Positions 34,849-44,700 of a DNA stretch of 64,000 nt are shown in pieces (the first letter of the stretch is position 1; each line of letters begins with the position of its first letter). Source of the DNA: Pachyseris speciosa (lineage: Eukaryota > Cnidaria > Anthozoa > Scleractinia > Pachyseridae). Under the pieces are notes generated by a model. That model saw only the letters and a program-made list of their open reading frames with translations. It was not told the origin of the DNA and did not search any database. The translations under genes were made by a program, and so were the position numbers. Location of the stretch: assembly GCA_016490735.1 (NCBI GenBank), contig JAEMWC010000122.1, positions 1,283,495 through 1,347,494 on the forward strand, written 5' to 3'.

Positions 34849-37800
34849 ATGTCACGTAAGGATTCTGTAGATGAAATCTACAAGGCATTAAGAGGAAGAG
34901 AATTTGACGGAGTAAATCACGAGGAGGAAAGTAGTGAAGATGATATTTTGAATTTGTACGAAAGTGATGAAGATATTTTTACAAATGATTGGGCTGTTAT
35001 AGATCAAATTTATAATAATTTGATTGAAGGCGAACAATTCGGCGGTCGAGAGGCTAGATATGAACATGATCAATTAAGTGATTTGTATACCGATCATGGT
35101 AACGATAAAGGCGAAGATGATTATGAAATGGGGGGTGCAGAAGAGGAAGAAGGGGGTGACGAAGAAGAAGAAGAAGAAGAAGAACGAAGCCACTTCGAGA
35201 CAATAGAGTCCAGTCCGTTTTCAGGATCTTTCATTCGTATGATCCCCGATGGTGAATTTTTCAATACAAAATTTAATGTTAAGGGTAGAAGATTTAGCGT
35301 TAACGTTATAAATAGACCTGATGCAGATGATAGTATTGTTGCTTTTAATCTTTTGCTATTGGAATTGATGGATATTCTACAAAGATTTGTTCGACCCGAT
35401 GATTACGTTCAAATGTTTTTTAATTCGTCTGATCTTCATAATCCTTTCTTCATCCCTGTAACGCGATTTGAACTATTAGATATTCGTGTCGCAAGTGAGC
35501 AATTTGCGAAATAAGTAGTAACGCCGTCGTAGATGTTGGTCGTGGAGATTTCACAGTTAGATTGTATCACACAAGAATTCCGCGTGGAGGTGGGAGAAAG
35601 GATTCAGACAATCCATTACTAGATGGATTTGGTGTTTTAACTGAGAAGTGGCTGGCCAGAAAGAAGTCAATAGTTACTGTTCCTCGTGATTATGATCCAC
35701 ATTGTTTAGTGGCTGCTCTTCAACTTGCATTGTTTAAACAAACGAAATCAAAGAAGAAACATTTTTTACCTACTAGAGTCAAGTCTAAAAAAATGAAGAT
35801 TAGGGAATTAGTGGACATTAGACTTGACTGTGGTCTCAATGTCGATGGTGAACTATCTTTTGCTGATTTGGAAAAACTTGTTAAACATCCTCAATTCAGA
35901 AATCATCCGGTTTATGTGTATCAGAGACAAATTGTGCGACAAATTTTTAGATGCAACGTCAATGCAGCTGGATTGCCTATCAATTTACTTCTACATGACA
36001 ACCATTACTATGTCATAACGTCAATGCCTGCACTTTTCCCCAAGAATCAAAAAGGAATTTATTGCCCTAAGTGCAATAAAAATTTTCCAAAGAAGTCAGC
36101 ACACCTCTGCGGTCGAACTCATTGTACATTTTGCAAATCTCGTCTACATCGAATTCCCAAGTTCAGTGCGATGATTGTCTACGTTTTTTTCCAAATCAAG
36201 ATTCCTATCTCAATCACAAGAAAAAGGGTTCTACTGCATTATTTTCCAAGAAAAAAAAATCCTGTTGCGATGTGCTTTATAAATGCGACAATTGTGAAGT
36301 CACATTGAAAAAAACTTCAAAGGGTGAGAAAACTGGAAAACAATTTTCGACTTTAAAACAACATGTTTGCACGTGTAAGAGGAATGTCGACAAATTTAGC
36401 CATTTATGCTTTATGCAAGTACTAGACGAGAGCGAAGTAATGTATAAACAGACGAAAGAAAGAGGCATCAATGTATTCTTCGATATAGAATCACTTCGAG
36501 ACACCAAGAGTTGTCTGTTACAAACAAATCTCTCGAGAAATAATGGTAATGAATGGTCTTTTGAAGGCAGAAATGCTGTGGATTCGTTCTCTAGCAGTTT
36601 GTTCGACAAAGAAGGTGAATTGTATGCGGCCACAGTTGAAAACACAATTATGCTTACTTTTATGCACATAATGGCGCTCGGTTTGATTTTCTTCCATTTG
36701 TTTCGAAGATGTATGGATATACATCCGAAACACCGGATGTTGTTTAAGATGGATCTTCTCTTCTAAGAGTAAAAATATTCGGCAAACATTTAATTTTTTT
36801 ATATTCCTTTCGTTTTTTACCCATGCCTTTAGCAAGTCTGCCTTCTGCCTTTGGTGTCAATGATGTTCAAAAGGGTTTCTTTCCATATCGTCTGAATTCG
36901 GAATTAACCTGGGACAAGATTGCTTCAGAAGTGACAATGGCTGATTTTGAAGTGGAACATATGTCCCTAAAGAAGAAGAAAGAATTTGAACAATGGTACA
37001 AAGATGAATTTGAACCTGAAATGAAAAAAAATGAAGAGATGAATCTTTACGTCAGTGGTGGCTTTTGGTGGATTTGGTTATGATGTGTTTGCAAATTTGA
37101 AAAGTTACTGTCGAGAAGATGTTCGTGTATTGAGAACTTGCTTCATGAAGCTCTACAATGCTTGTAAGGATACTGTAGGTATTTTACCCGGCATAGGGAA
37201 TATGACAATTGCCAGTCTATGCAATAGAATCTGGCGTACAAAATTTTTAGAGAAAAATTTGGTGGGTTTGATACCTTTTAGAAGCTATTTGTCGAGAGAT
37301 GTTCAATCAAGAATCGCTTTATCCTGGTTATGTTTTCTCGATCAATGCCACTACGCAGGCGAAAATCAGTTTGCAAGAAAAGATGAAGGTGAGAAGAAGA
37401 TTGTTTTGAAAAACACTTATATGAAAGTAGATGGATTTCACGAGAAAAGTGGAACTGTTTTCGAATTTTACGGCTGTGAATATCATGGATGCCAAATCTG
37501 TTTTCAGCCTGATTCGAGACCGTATGCGTCACACATTCCTATGATTCATCTTCACGATGCCACAATGCAAAGAGAATCGGTTTTGCAGAATATGGGATAC
37601 AATGTACAATCTATTTGGGAATGTCAATGGAAAAGAGAAATTGCAAGTGATGAAGAAACTCGCTCATTTATTTCTGAAATTGATCCAAGTATTTTTCAAT
37701 ATCTACGAGACCCCTTAAATCCTAGAGATGCTCTTCACGGCGGTAGAGTCGATTGTTACAGGATGTGTTTTAATTCATATGCTTTCCCAAGTGCAGAACT

Positions 37801-39242
37801 TCACACATTTCAAGAGAAATTGGAAGAAGAACATCTGGAGTATATGGATGTTACTTCCTTGTATCCTTTCATAAACAAATATGGCAAATATCCAGTATCG
37901 CACCCGATTATTCTTCGAAATAATTCAAGTATACGCAAAACTCTTCCTCTCGATTATTGCGGTCTTTACTCTTGCAAAATTTTACCTCCTAGAAATCTAT
38001 TTGATCCTGTTTTACCCTTTGGTGTGAATTCGGATCCTGAAAAAGCAAGTTCGCCTGTGAAGAAAATGTATGTTTTGTGTAGAACATGTGCTACAGAACG
38101 AAATTTTACTTTAAACAGTTGCATGCGAAGACGAAAGAAGTTTAAGTGGTGTTTGGATAACGCCTGAAATTGAATTAGCTTTGGAAAAAGGCTACAAAAT
38201 TTTAGAAGTTTATGAAGTTTGGGATTATTCCAGAACCAAGACTGGATTGGCTGCAGATTACATAAACCACTTTTTGAAAGGGAAGCAAGAAGCAGCTGGT
38301 TGGCCTAAACATTGCAACACTCCTAACACTCGGGCCAAATATGTTGAAGAATTTAAATTGCGTGAAGGTGTTGAGTTAGACCCTAATAAAATAGGAGAAG
38401 AAAGGAATAAACTACTTTATGCGCTTAACAAAAGTGCACTGAACTGCTGGTGGGGAAAGTTAGCTGAGCAACAGGAAAGGAGGCAAACAAAACTTATAAA
38501 CGAAGTGGCCGACTTTTATTCCTTTCTGGCGGATGACAATCGTGAAGATAAAAAAATTATCTTCATTGATGATCAAAATATGATTCTACACTCGCGTGAG
38601 AAAAAACATGCCATTGCCACATCTTCTAAAGGAAATGTTGTACTCGGAGCATTCACAACTGGTCTGGCACGTATCCATTTGTACAGGAAGATGTTAGATA
38701 AAGTGGGCACCAGAGCTGTGTATTGTGATACTGATTCGTGTATTTATAAAGCAGGCACTAACTGTGGAGAATCTCTTCCAACAGGTTCTTTTGTAAGCGA
38801 GTTAACAAATGAATTGGAAGATGGATATGTTATCGGCGAATGGGCTTGCGGCGGACCCAAACATTACGGATATCGGTGTTATTCATTGGAATTATTTTTG
38901 GACCATGACAAGTTTCAAAAAACAGAATTTAAATGCAAAGGAGTTGTAAATACACATCACACCAATGAACATGTTTCTTTTGAAAAGATGAGAGAAATTC
39001 TCCTAGGAGTAGATGAAACACTTACTACCGCCAATCACTTGCCGAGAACTGAAATTTCTTACCAGAAATTTTCTATTGTTCGGGACGATGAGAAAATTGA
39101 AGAAATTCAGCGGGATGTTTTCTCTTTAAGAGCTATTTTCCAAAGTAAAATCTATCGTCTGTACTTTGATAAGAGAGTTATAGACCCCGTCACAGGCATC
39201 ACTTATCCATTTGGTTATATTGGCGATCTCTTGAACTATTGA
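34849..39242 (+). pseudogene. polB: Protein-primed family B DNA polymerase, frame-broken
   Basis: About 1,460 codons. N-terminus (34,849-35,514): acidic with poly-Glu, then a conserved domain. Next (35,562-36,470) a Cys/His-rich zinc region. Exonuclease: D-x-E in FFDIES (36,482), HNGARFD (36,667), Y-x3-D in YCREDV (37,106). Polymerase: motif A DVTSLYP (37,847), motif B KSALNCWWGK (38,430), motif C YCDTDS (38,721). The family copies linear genomes using a terminal protein as primer. Breaks: frame changes near 35,505, 36,125-36,165, 36,650-36,667, 37,040-37,080 and 38,110-38,130, and a TAA at 36,745-36,747. The break near 37,055 looks like a ~31-bp insertion; others look like single-base indels, some in short homopolymers. 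All catalytic motifs except their frame continuity are preserved, so decay is moderate. Confidence 0.93.
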
Positions 39243-39286
39243 AAAAATCAGACGGAGGTGAGTCAAGGTAAAGTTTTTATTATATA

Positions 39287-39608
39287 ATGTCTGGTGCTGA
39301 AGTTTTGGCGGCCGCACCCGCAATTTCATCATGTTGCGGCGTATTGCGCAGCTTGTTCAGTTGTTTCTGTAAATCTAAAGATGAATTCGATTGCAATGAA
39401 ATTGAAACAGATGTCCACAATATAGTCACTTGCTGCGGTGGGAAAAGTGTAATTTATCACAGCGACAATAATCGCGGAAGTAAGTATTTTTTAAAACTAT
39501 TAATTTATAGTTTTTAATATTTTTTAATTTTTTGTATTTTTGTATTTTTATTTTTATTTTTATATAGATCAAGAAAAGTTTCATTATTCCAAGCAGACAG
39601 CATTATAA
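39287..39608 (+). CDS. Small Cys-rich protein, probably spliced (exons 39,287-39,479 and 39,568-39,608)
   Basis: ATG at 39,287, 44 bases after PolB. The first exon encodes 64 aa with an Ala-rich start and a cluster of CC/FCFC cysteines, then CCGG. At 39,480 a consensus donor GTAAGT opens an 88-nt T-rich intron ending TATATAG at 39,567. Splicing adds 13 residues before TAA at 39,606; reading through gives 76 aa. Alternatively this exon once led into the PLA2 frame that is open from the same acceptor in another phase, which would need one indel. No known family. Small Cys-rich amphipathic proteins often attach to membranes, but this is a guess. Confidence 0.45.
39480..39567 (+). other. Predicted spliceosomal intron (88 nt)
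   Basis: GTAAGT donor, a continuous T-rich tract of ~60 nt and a TATATAG acceptor. All three intron signals are strong. It separates the Cys-rich exon from the exon that carries the second PLA2 domain. Confidence 0.65.
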
Positions 39609-39985
39609 TCGTTCAGAAACAAAGGACAAGCACTAGGCAAAGTTCAACACTTCGAGATTTACAGAAAAAGACTAGAATATGGACTTTCGATGTACAAGGT
39701 TTTTTTGCCCAATTTGGAATTGAATTCCATGTGCCAGGTTACAATTACTTAGGTGTTGGAACACATTTGAAGAAGAGATTGAAAAGAGGCGATAAAGGAA
39801 TCAATCGTCTGGATAAAACCGCAAAACAACATGATATAAATTACTCAAAAGCCAAAAGCATACGTGACAAATGGATGGCTGATAGGCTGATGATAAAACA
39901 AATAAACAAACTTCAAGGAGGAAACACAGTAATGGAAAAACTTGCGAAGAATGCCCTATACGCCAAACTTTTTTTGCGTATGTAA
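39568..39985 (+). CDS. Parvovirus-type phospholipase A2 domain protein, copy 2
   Basis: Frame open from the splice acceptor at 39,567 to TAA at 39,985 with no ATG before the domain, so it is the last exon of a spliced gene. PLA2 motifs: PGYNYLGVGT (calcium loop; parvoviruses have PGYxYLGPG) and the catalytic KQHDINY, followed by a basic helix. It shares about half its residues with copy 1 at 27.1-27.4 kb, including GIEFH just before the loop and the D-K-x-A-K-Q-H-D core, so the two are paralogs. Copy 2 is closer to the canonical loop except that Pro of GPG is Val. In virions this enzyme opens membranes at entry. The partner exon is uncertain because the phase does not match the 39,287 exon. 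Confidence 0.75.
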
Positions 39986-40732
39986 ATAAAAAGTGTTTCT
40001 GGTGACTTCGCCCCATGATGCTTCAGCATCGTCTTAGCGTTAGGCAGTTATCGTTGTAATCTTGATCTGTTAGATTTGGCCGGTGAAATGTGTAACATAT
40101 TTAAGCGGCATTCGCGTGCCATTTCGTCCTTTTTGTCTTCGCAGTATTTCCATATTGAAAACGATGAGATAGTGCCGGGTAAACTGTTGGACAGCCTTTA
40201 GATATTTTCCAGTCTTTTGATATTTTCTCTTCATTTCTTCCAGAAAAAAATGTTTTACATTACTTTAGTGTTGGGCAGTTATTGGGCTTTTATCCCTATC
40301 CTAAACTTTCACCTTCAGGAATGGATCATTTCATAAGGGATTCCAATTGCGGCGTCTTACTTTTTTCCTTTTTTATGCTTTCCGTTTGTGAAAAAAGGTG
40401 GTTTATCTGGTCTTAACAACTGCACATCCTCCACTTCTCTTCAGCTCTTCATTTTTCTTCGAAAATTGGGCTTATTTCAATACTTCTTGATTCAGCTGAG
40501 TCTCAGTCACTAGGCTTTTTAAGTGCTTGTTTCTCATCATTATTCTTTCAATTCCATCATGTCGTTTTATGACATGGTAATTGTTAAAATGGTCTTTTTT
40601 CAGCTAAAGAACTATTTATTTTTAAATTTTTTGATGAAACAGAAAGAGTGGAAATGTTTTATCCTTAACTTCGATCGATATACACACAATAGCAGTCGAT
40701 GCGCCTTCGCAATTCAGGAATTCAAACAGGAC
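39986..40732. other. Non-coding or unrecognised stretch
   Basis: About 750 bases, T-rich, with no open frame that looks like a protein on either strand and no repeat shared with other parts of the window. It could hold a fully decayed gene. Confidence 0.5.
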
Positions 40733-40895
40733 TTCACAACTGCGAGGATCATTCTTCATTTGATTTCATTTCCGCAGTTCATGTATGATTTATTTCATAT
40801 ATATCATTCACATTCATTTCTTTCACGGGAACATATGAACCCACAATTGACCTGCTCCCAACGTCAGTGGCTTCATAGATCAGTTGGTTAGAGCA

Positions 40896-40929
<34 letters not shown>

Positions 40930-41016
40930 CCGTTGAAGTCCTGAATTTTTTTCAGGCTTCTTTTCGCAATTGCATAAATTGCGTTCACAACTGCGAGGAT
41001 CATTCTTCATTTGATT
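40733..41016 (+). repeat. tRNA-like repeat, fourth unit
   Basis: Single direct unit of the same ~250-bp repeat as at 29.1-29.9 kb: TTCACAACTGCGAGGATCAT flank, CACGGGAACATATGAACCCA, tRNA-like core, hairpin and second flank. It ends within ten bases of the stop codon of the penton-like frame, so insertion may have altered the end of that gene. Confidence 0.85.
40869..40942 (+). tRNA. tRNA-Thr(GGT)-like, copy 4
   Basis: Core of the fourth unit. It lacks one A of the anticodon loop seen in copies 1-3 (CCGGTAT instead of CCGGTAAT), giving a regular 7-base loop and a five-pair stem with one mismatch, still with C33. The D stem has GATC for GCTC. Most likely a tRNA-derived repeat. Confidence 0.55.
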
Positions 41017-41021
41017 AAATT

Positions 41022-42101
41022 TCATTTACTCGAACTTGTGCTGCAAAAAGCATTGGTTTGCGGAAAGGAATTTCTCTGTCGTCTTCTTGGATTTTCCAGA
41101 ATCCAATTTTCCATCGTTACAACACGGCGGGCAATAAGGCTTGCTTTTATTTTGTTTGACTTTGAATGAAACAATGAAAGGGTTGCTATCTTAGTTGTGA
41201 AAATGCAGCATTTCAGCCATCTTGTCGTCCATTTCAGCCATCTTTTGACAAGTAATTGTAGTTTGAAATTGAACTTATTTAAACCCATACCCGTTGAAGT
41301 TTGAAATTGAAATTTTAACTCGCGGGGCTTCACTTTATCTACTCGTGAAAAATTCAAGTTGGTGGGTTGTTTCAAAACCTCTTCTTTAGTTTCCAAAGGA
41401 TCTACGCCGAAAACTTCTAAATTTCTAACTCTTTCTCTACCAATGAAATTTTCTTTTATAAAATCGACATTTATCATTATATAACCTGGCGCAGCAGGTG
41501 ATAATTTCGTCCACACTAGATCGTTTTTATCGGCCACAATTTCAACCCCATTTAAACGACTGATTGATTGAATTCCAGGTTTTACTGAAAAAACAAAGTG
41601 ATCACCTGATATAGCCGCTCTTACAGGGCTTTGAGAGGTAAATAACTGTGCGAAATTACTTAGTGTTTCGCCATCGGCTGTAAAACCGAGACACTGTGCA
41701 ATTCTCTTGTGTACATATAATTCATGGCTTGAAATCGAGTTTGGTTTCATATAATCGGTCAACATATCCGAACTTTTGACAATACTCCATCCAGATGACC
41801 CTGAAACAGTTTTTAAGAGCTCCCCAAGATTCAGTATAAGTTGCTGCACTGTCGCAATGCGGCGTTTCGGCCAAATTAATTTCCTTTCAGATCCACTTGA
41901 ACTTTCTTTTAAAAGAATGTCGATTTCACTAGCTTCGCCCGTTAAATTACATACTTCTGCGACATGATAAGTGAAATTTGTCACCGCCACTTCATCTTTC
42001 AAATCTATGTAGAAGGGATTCTTGTGATATTGAGTAAAAGTGAAGTAACCATTTGCATCTGTAATTCCTTGCACATCTAGAATATCTGGTTTTATCTCCA
42101 T
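41022..42101 (-). CDS. Penton-like minor capsid protein (N-terminal ~285 aa), altered C-terminus
   Basis: ATG at 42,101, eight bases after the stop of the gene before it. Residues 20-140 follow the pattern of Polinton/adintovirus minor capsid proteins: a strand around PFYIDLKDEVAVTNF, a helix (IATVQQLILNLGELL), and a strand ending QCLGF at 136-140. Residues 200-285 have GYIMINVDFI, RNLEVFGVD, then FSRVDKVKPRELKFQF and a final FKLQLLVKR strand, matching the last strands of the penton single jelly roll that sits at capsid vertices. After ~285 the frame is low in hydrophobic pattern and a separate frame begins at ATG 41,241, so the last 70 residues are probably not original; the tRNA-like repeat lies just beyond. 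Assignment rests on pattern, not on a search. Confidence 0.6.
   Translation of the reverse strand: MEIKPDILDVQGITDANGYFTFTQYHKNPFYIDLKDEVAVTNFTYHVAEVCNLTGEASEIDILLKESSSGSERKLIWPKRRIATVQQLILNLGELLKTVSGSSGWSIVKSSDMLTDYMKPNSISSHELYVHKRIAQCLGFTADGETLSNFAQLFTSQSPVRAAISGDHFVFSVKPGIQSISRLNGVEIVADKNDLVWTKLSPAAPGYIMINVDFIKENFIGRERVRNLEVFGVDPLETKEEVLKQPTNLNFSRVDKVKPRELKFQFQTSTGMGLNKFNFKLQLLVKRWLKWTTRWLKCCIFTTKIATLSLFHSKSNKIKASLIARRVVTMENWILENPRRRQRNSFPQTNAFCSTSSSK
41026..41241 (-). pseudogene. Possible small gene with CPPCC motif, internal stop
   Basis: A frame starting MAEMDDKMAEM at 41,241 stops at a TAA after 16 codons, then stays open in the same frame to TAA at 41,026, including YCPPCC and a Lys/Ser-rich stretch. 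It overlaps the odd tail of the penton-like frame. Evidence is limited to frame openness and a plausible start. Confidence 0.3.
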
Positions 42102-42110
42102 ATTTTTTTT

Positions 42111-42617
42111 TCACCAGTCGAGATAATTCTGAAAGAAGACTATGGTAATCGCTACTCCGCCAGTCCAAAATTGTTTCTCTGAACCAGATAAAGCGTTTCT
42201 TATTGTTATTTCCAATGCATCCCATTTATCTTTTCTAAGTAGACGCACGTTGTGTTCTCTGAAAGGATTTATTTCATTGAGTTTTTTTCCGAGGATCTAG
42301 CTGAATAATAGGCGCAATTAATTTTCTTCTACGCTCCTCCTGGGGTTGTGATGAAATTACCATAGTTTCTTGCTCGACGTTGGATACAGCCACATCTATG
42401 AGTTCTATGCTATCTAGAAGATAGCGTTCTGTTTTTGTATAATTGGGGAATGAAAGTGCATATTTTCTTCCCTCCATTTGAAAAAATACTTTCTTCCCCT
42501 CCTTAGACGAAATGACGAGTTTCATGTTGTGCTTCAAATGGAAATTAAGCATTTTATGCCAGTTACTATTGCTTTGAACTATTTCGAGCAATGAAGAAAT
42601 TGTGGGTGTTTTTGTTT
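42111..42617 (-). pseudogene. Unidentified protein upstream of the penton-like gene, frame-broken
   Basis: The first part (42,591-42,274) and a second frame (to TGA at 42,111) join across a run of seven A at ~42,285, a typical place for an indel or sequencing error. No ATG heads the frame; a TTTTTCAG acceptor at 42,618-42,624 suggests an upstream exon. The end has a well-formed hydrophobic strand (GGVAITIVFF) and stops eight bases before the penton-like ATG, so the two look co-transcribed and may both be virion proteins. About 165 codons; family unknown. Confidence 0.5.
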
Positions 42618-42696
42618 CTGAAAAATTATGAAAAAATGAATGATGAAGCTGTAGCTTATTTAATACATCAAATATTTAAATTTAAAAAAAATACTC

Positions 42697-43502
42697 ATGC
42701 GAAAGTGGCAAAAAGAAAATTCAAACAAAATTGTCAAACCTGTAAACCAAGACAAGTTGAATAAAACAGATTTATCGAACTAATAACGCTATTTTTTTAA
42801 ATGTGTTGATGCCTCCCTAGTTATAGCACAAAAAACATGGAAGGGGAAAAAACAGCAGAGGTCCTACTTGCCCGGACAAAAGTTTCTGGCTTTCGAAACT
42901 TCTTAACGATCTACAGAACTTCGATACTCAAGGCAAAGGCTGTGTGAAAAAAATCATCTATTGCCATAATTCAGCTGAACAACCACAATTTTGCGAAGAA
43001 TTATTTCCTCTTGAAAAACAACCTGGAATATTAATATTCGATGATATGATGGATGATATGAATTCTGAAAATACGAATATCCATTTATTAACCGCAGATA
43101 CACATACATAATTACAATATTTTTCTGATTTTCACTCAGCAAGCCCTTCATCCGAAAGGAAAAAATTCTGTTGTAGTAAGACAAAATTGCCACTACAGAA
43201 TACTTTTCAACTTTCCGGCTGAAAAAGAAGCAATAAAAGGATATATACGCAACTGCGAAAGTGGGAACGCTTTAAATTGGTTATACGAATGGTATAAAAG
43301 ATGCACGACAGATACTGAATTTAATAGATATATGTTGATTGCTACACATCCGGCAGATAAAAACCCACATACATTTCGCACAAATGTGTTAAGAGAAGAA
43401 CAACCTGCTAGAAGTTATGCTGAAAAGAAAAAAGATGAAAGAAAAAATAACTATACTGGAAGACAACGTCAAAAACTATACGCGAAGAGAAAAAAAAATT
43501 GA
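42697..43502 (+). pseudogene. FtsK/HerA-type genome-packaging ATPase, split frames
   Basis: Two neighbouring frames carry the ATPase. Frame 1 (~42,840-43,107): a P-loop-like GPTCPDKSFW (GxxGxGKS/T expected, so two glycines are gone), then KKIIYCHN and the Walker B strand GILIFDDMMDD, ending at TAA 43,108-43,110. Frame 2 (from ~43,110 to TGA 43,500-43,502): IFTQQALHPKGK and RQNCHYRILFNFP, the sensor region of adintovirus/Polinton ATPases, then a basic tail. The usual HH after Walker B is damaged at the frame change. A likely start is ATG 42,697, followed by a stop at ~42,782. In related viruses this ATPase pumps DNA into the capsid. It diverges from the penton-like operon across <100 bases. 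Confidence 0.82.
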
Positions 43503-43712
43503 CAAAAATTAGACGTGTGAAAGAAAACAAATATACGATAAAAGGCATGCATAGATGGATTAATTCTGCACGATCCACGAAATGGTCAGATTGTGACGCC
43601 GACGGACTACGTCGACATTCTACGCATAAAAAGTGCGATTAACAGATCAAGATAAAATGTCGAAAAGAATTTACAATAGATATAATTCAATCCGAAATTT
43701 CGTAAATAGAGT
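43503..43712. other. Unassigned spacer
   Basis: About 210 bases between the ATPase and the next frame. Short frames on the plus strand contain charged residues, but nothing is recognisable. Confidence 0.4.
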
Positions 43713-43988
43713 AATATTTCCCAAACAAAGCCAGACACGTTGAATATAGCAGATGTCTTTCACAATTTCAAAGACCATAAAGATGTGCGGCGAAGCATAG
43801 AACAGTTCGAAGAACTTGGGGCACTGACTACCCAGAAATTAGACTGGAAAAAAAGAAGAATAATTTTGCAGAAACATAGAACTTTATGCAGAGAGCTGCT
43901 TGGACGATTACTGAAACCCCATTTGGTTAAAATACCTAGAGATAAACTACAACGCTTCAGAAACAAGACGAAGACAAAGACAACATGA
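43713..43988 (+). CDS. Unidentified basic ~90-aa frame without ATG
   Basis: Open from after a TAG to TGA at 43,986-43,988. Helical and basic, rich in Lys/Arg toward the end (RDKLQRFRNKTKTK). No in-frame ATG, so an upstream exon or a lost start is needed. Its stop overlaps the ATG of the next gene by four bases (ATGA), which supports a real compact-genome gene. Confidence 0.4.
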   Translation, partial: NISQTKPDTLNIADVFHNFKDHKDVRRSIEQFEELGALTTQKLDWKKRRIILQKHRTLCRELLGRLLKPHLVKIPRDKLQRFRNKTKTKTT

Positions 43989-44700
43989 ATGACACAGTTG
44001 TGAACAACAAATATTTTACAGAATATATTTTAATGAAACCCGAAAAATGGCAAGAATATAAGGAAATGAAAGCAGAAAAAAATGAAAAGCATAAGGAAGA
44101 AGATCAACATGGCGGTACATTGGATTTAGCAAGAAACATTTAAGCATTCAACAGGAACGCACAAGTTCATTTCTACGCAGATAAATTGCAGAAAATAGAA
44201 AAAATAATACAAGCCATTGTAGACGGAACTCTACATGAAAAAGATTTAAAAGGTCAAACTCTTGCATCCTTAATTTCTCATAAACAGGAAATACTAAAAA
44301 AATATGGAGACGAAATACTAAACCTACCAGTGCCCCCCGCACAGTTGAAATTTTACCAAGAAATGACACAAAAACGACAACTATAAACCTTAATCTTGAA
44401 GAAAAAGAAGAAAGGCCAAATCGGAAAAGAAAAGGAGATGATATTTCTAAATCCGATCAAAATACCAAAAAATATAAAACGGATCACGTCGTCTACAACA
44501 AGGATCTCCTAAACTATTTATACTGGCTGGCCAAGAAAAATGACGATCCCGACAGCGAAGATAAAAATACGAAAACAACCGCAGTTGTGCCTATACAAAC
44601 GGGAAAAGGATCTCATGGGGATAGAAATAGAAGAAGTGTGAAAATAATCACAACACTATCGAGACCTTACTTTCACTTCCCTACAAATGACACAGAATAA
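43985..44700 (+). pseudogene. Unidentified Lys-rich protein with QHGG cleavage-like site
   Basis: ATG at 43,985. The frame runs to 44,385 with a single TAA at 44,141-44,143. Before that stop lies DQHGGTL, fitting the adenain consensus (M/I/L/N/Q)-X-G-G-X. A second frame, open 44,284-44,697, continues with an NLS-like RKRKG and a Tyr/Leu-rich helix, and ends ...FPTNDTE; it probably is the continuation of the same gene after a frame change at ~44,300-44,380. Possibly a precursor virion protein processed by the viral protease, by analogy with adenovirus pVI, pVII and pVIII; there is no sequence match that I know. Confidence 0.45.

Noticed and set aside
36277..36835. Minus-strand frames of 105-130 codons under PolB
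   Set aside because: They lie antisense to the zinc and exonuclease part of PolB, whose motifs are unmistakable.
40523..40891. 122-codon plus-strand frame ending in the tRNA-like repeat
   Set aside because: Its second half is translated repeat and tRNA-like sequence; the first half is low-complexity Phe/Lys/Met without a motif.
42954..43381. Minus-strand frames of 62-79 codons
   Set aside because: They are antisense to the packaging ATPase frames, which carry recognisable motifs on the plus strand.
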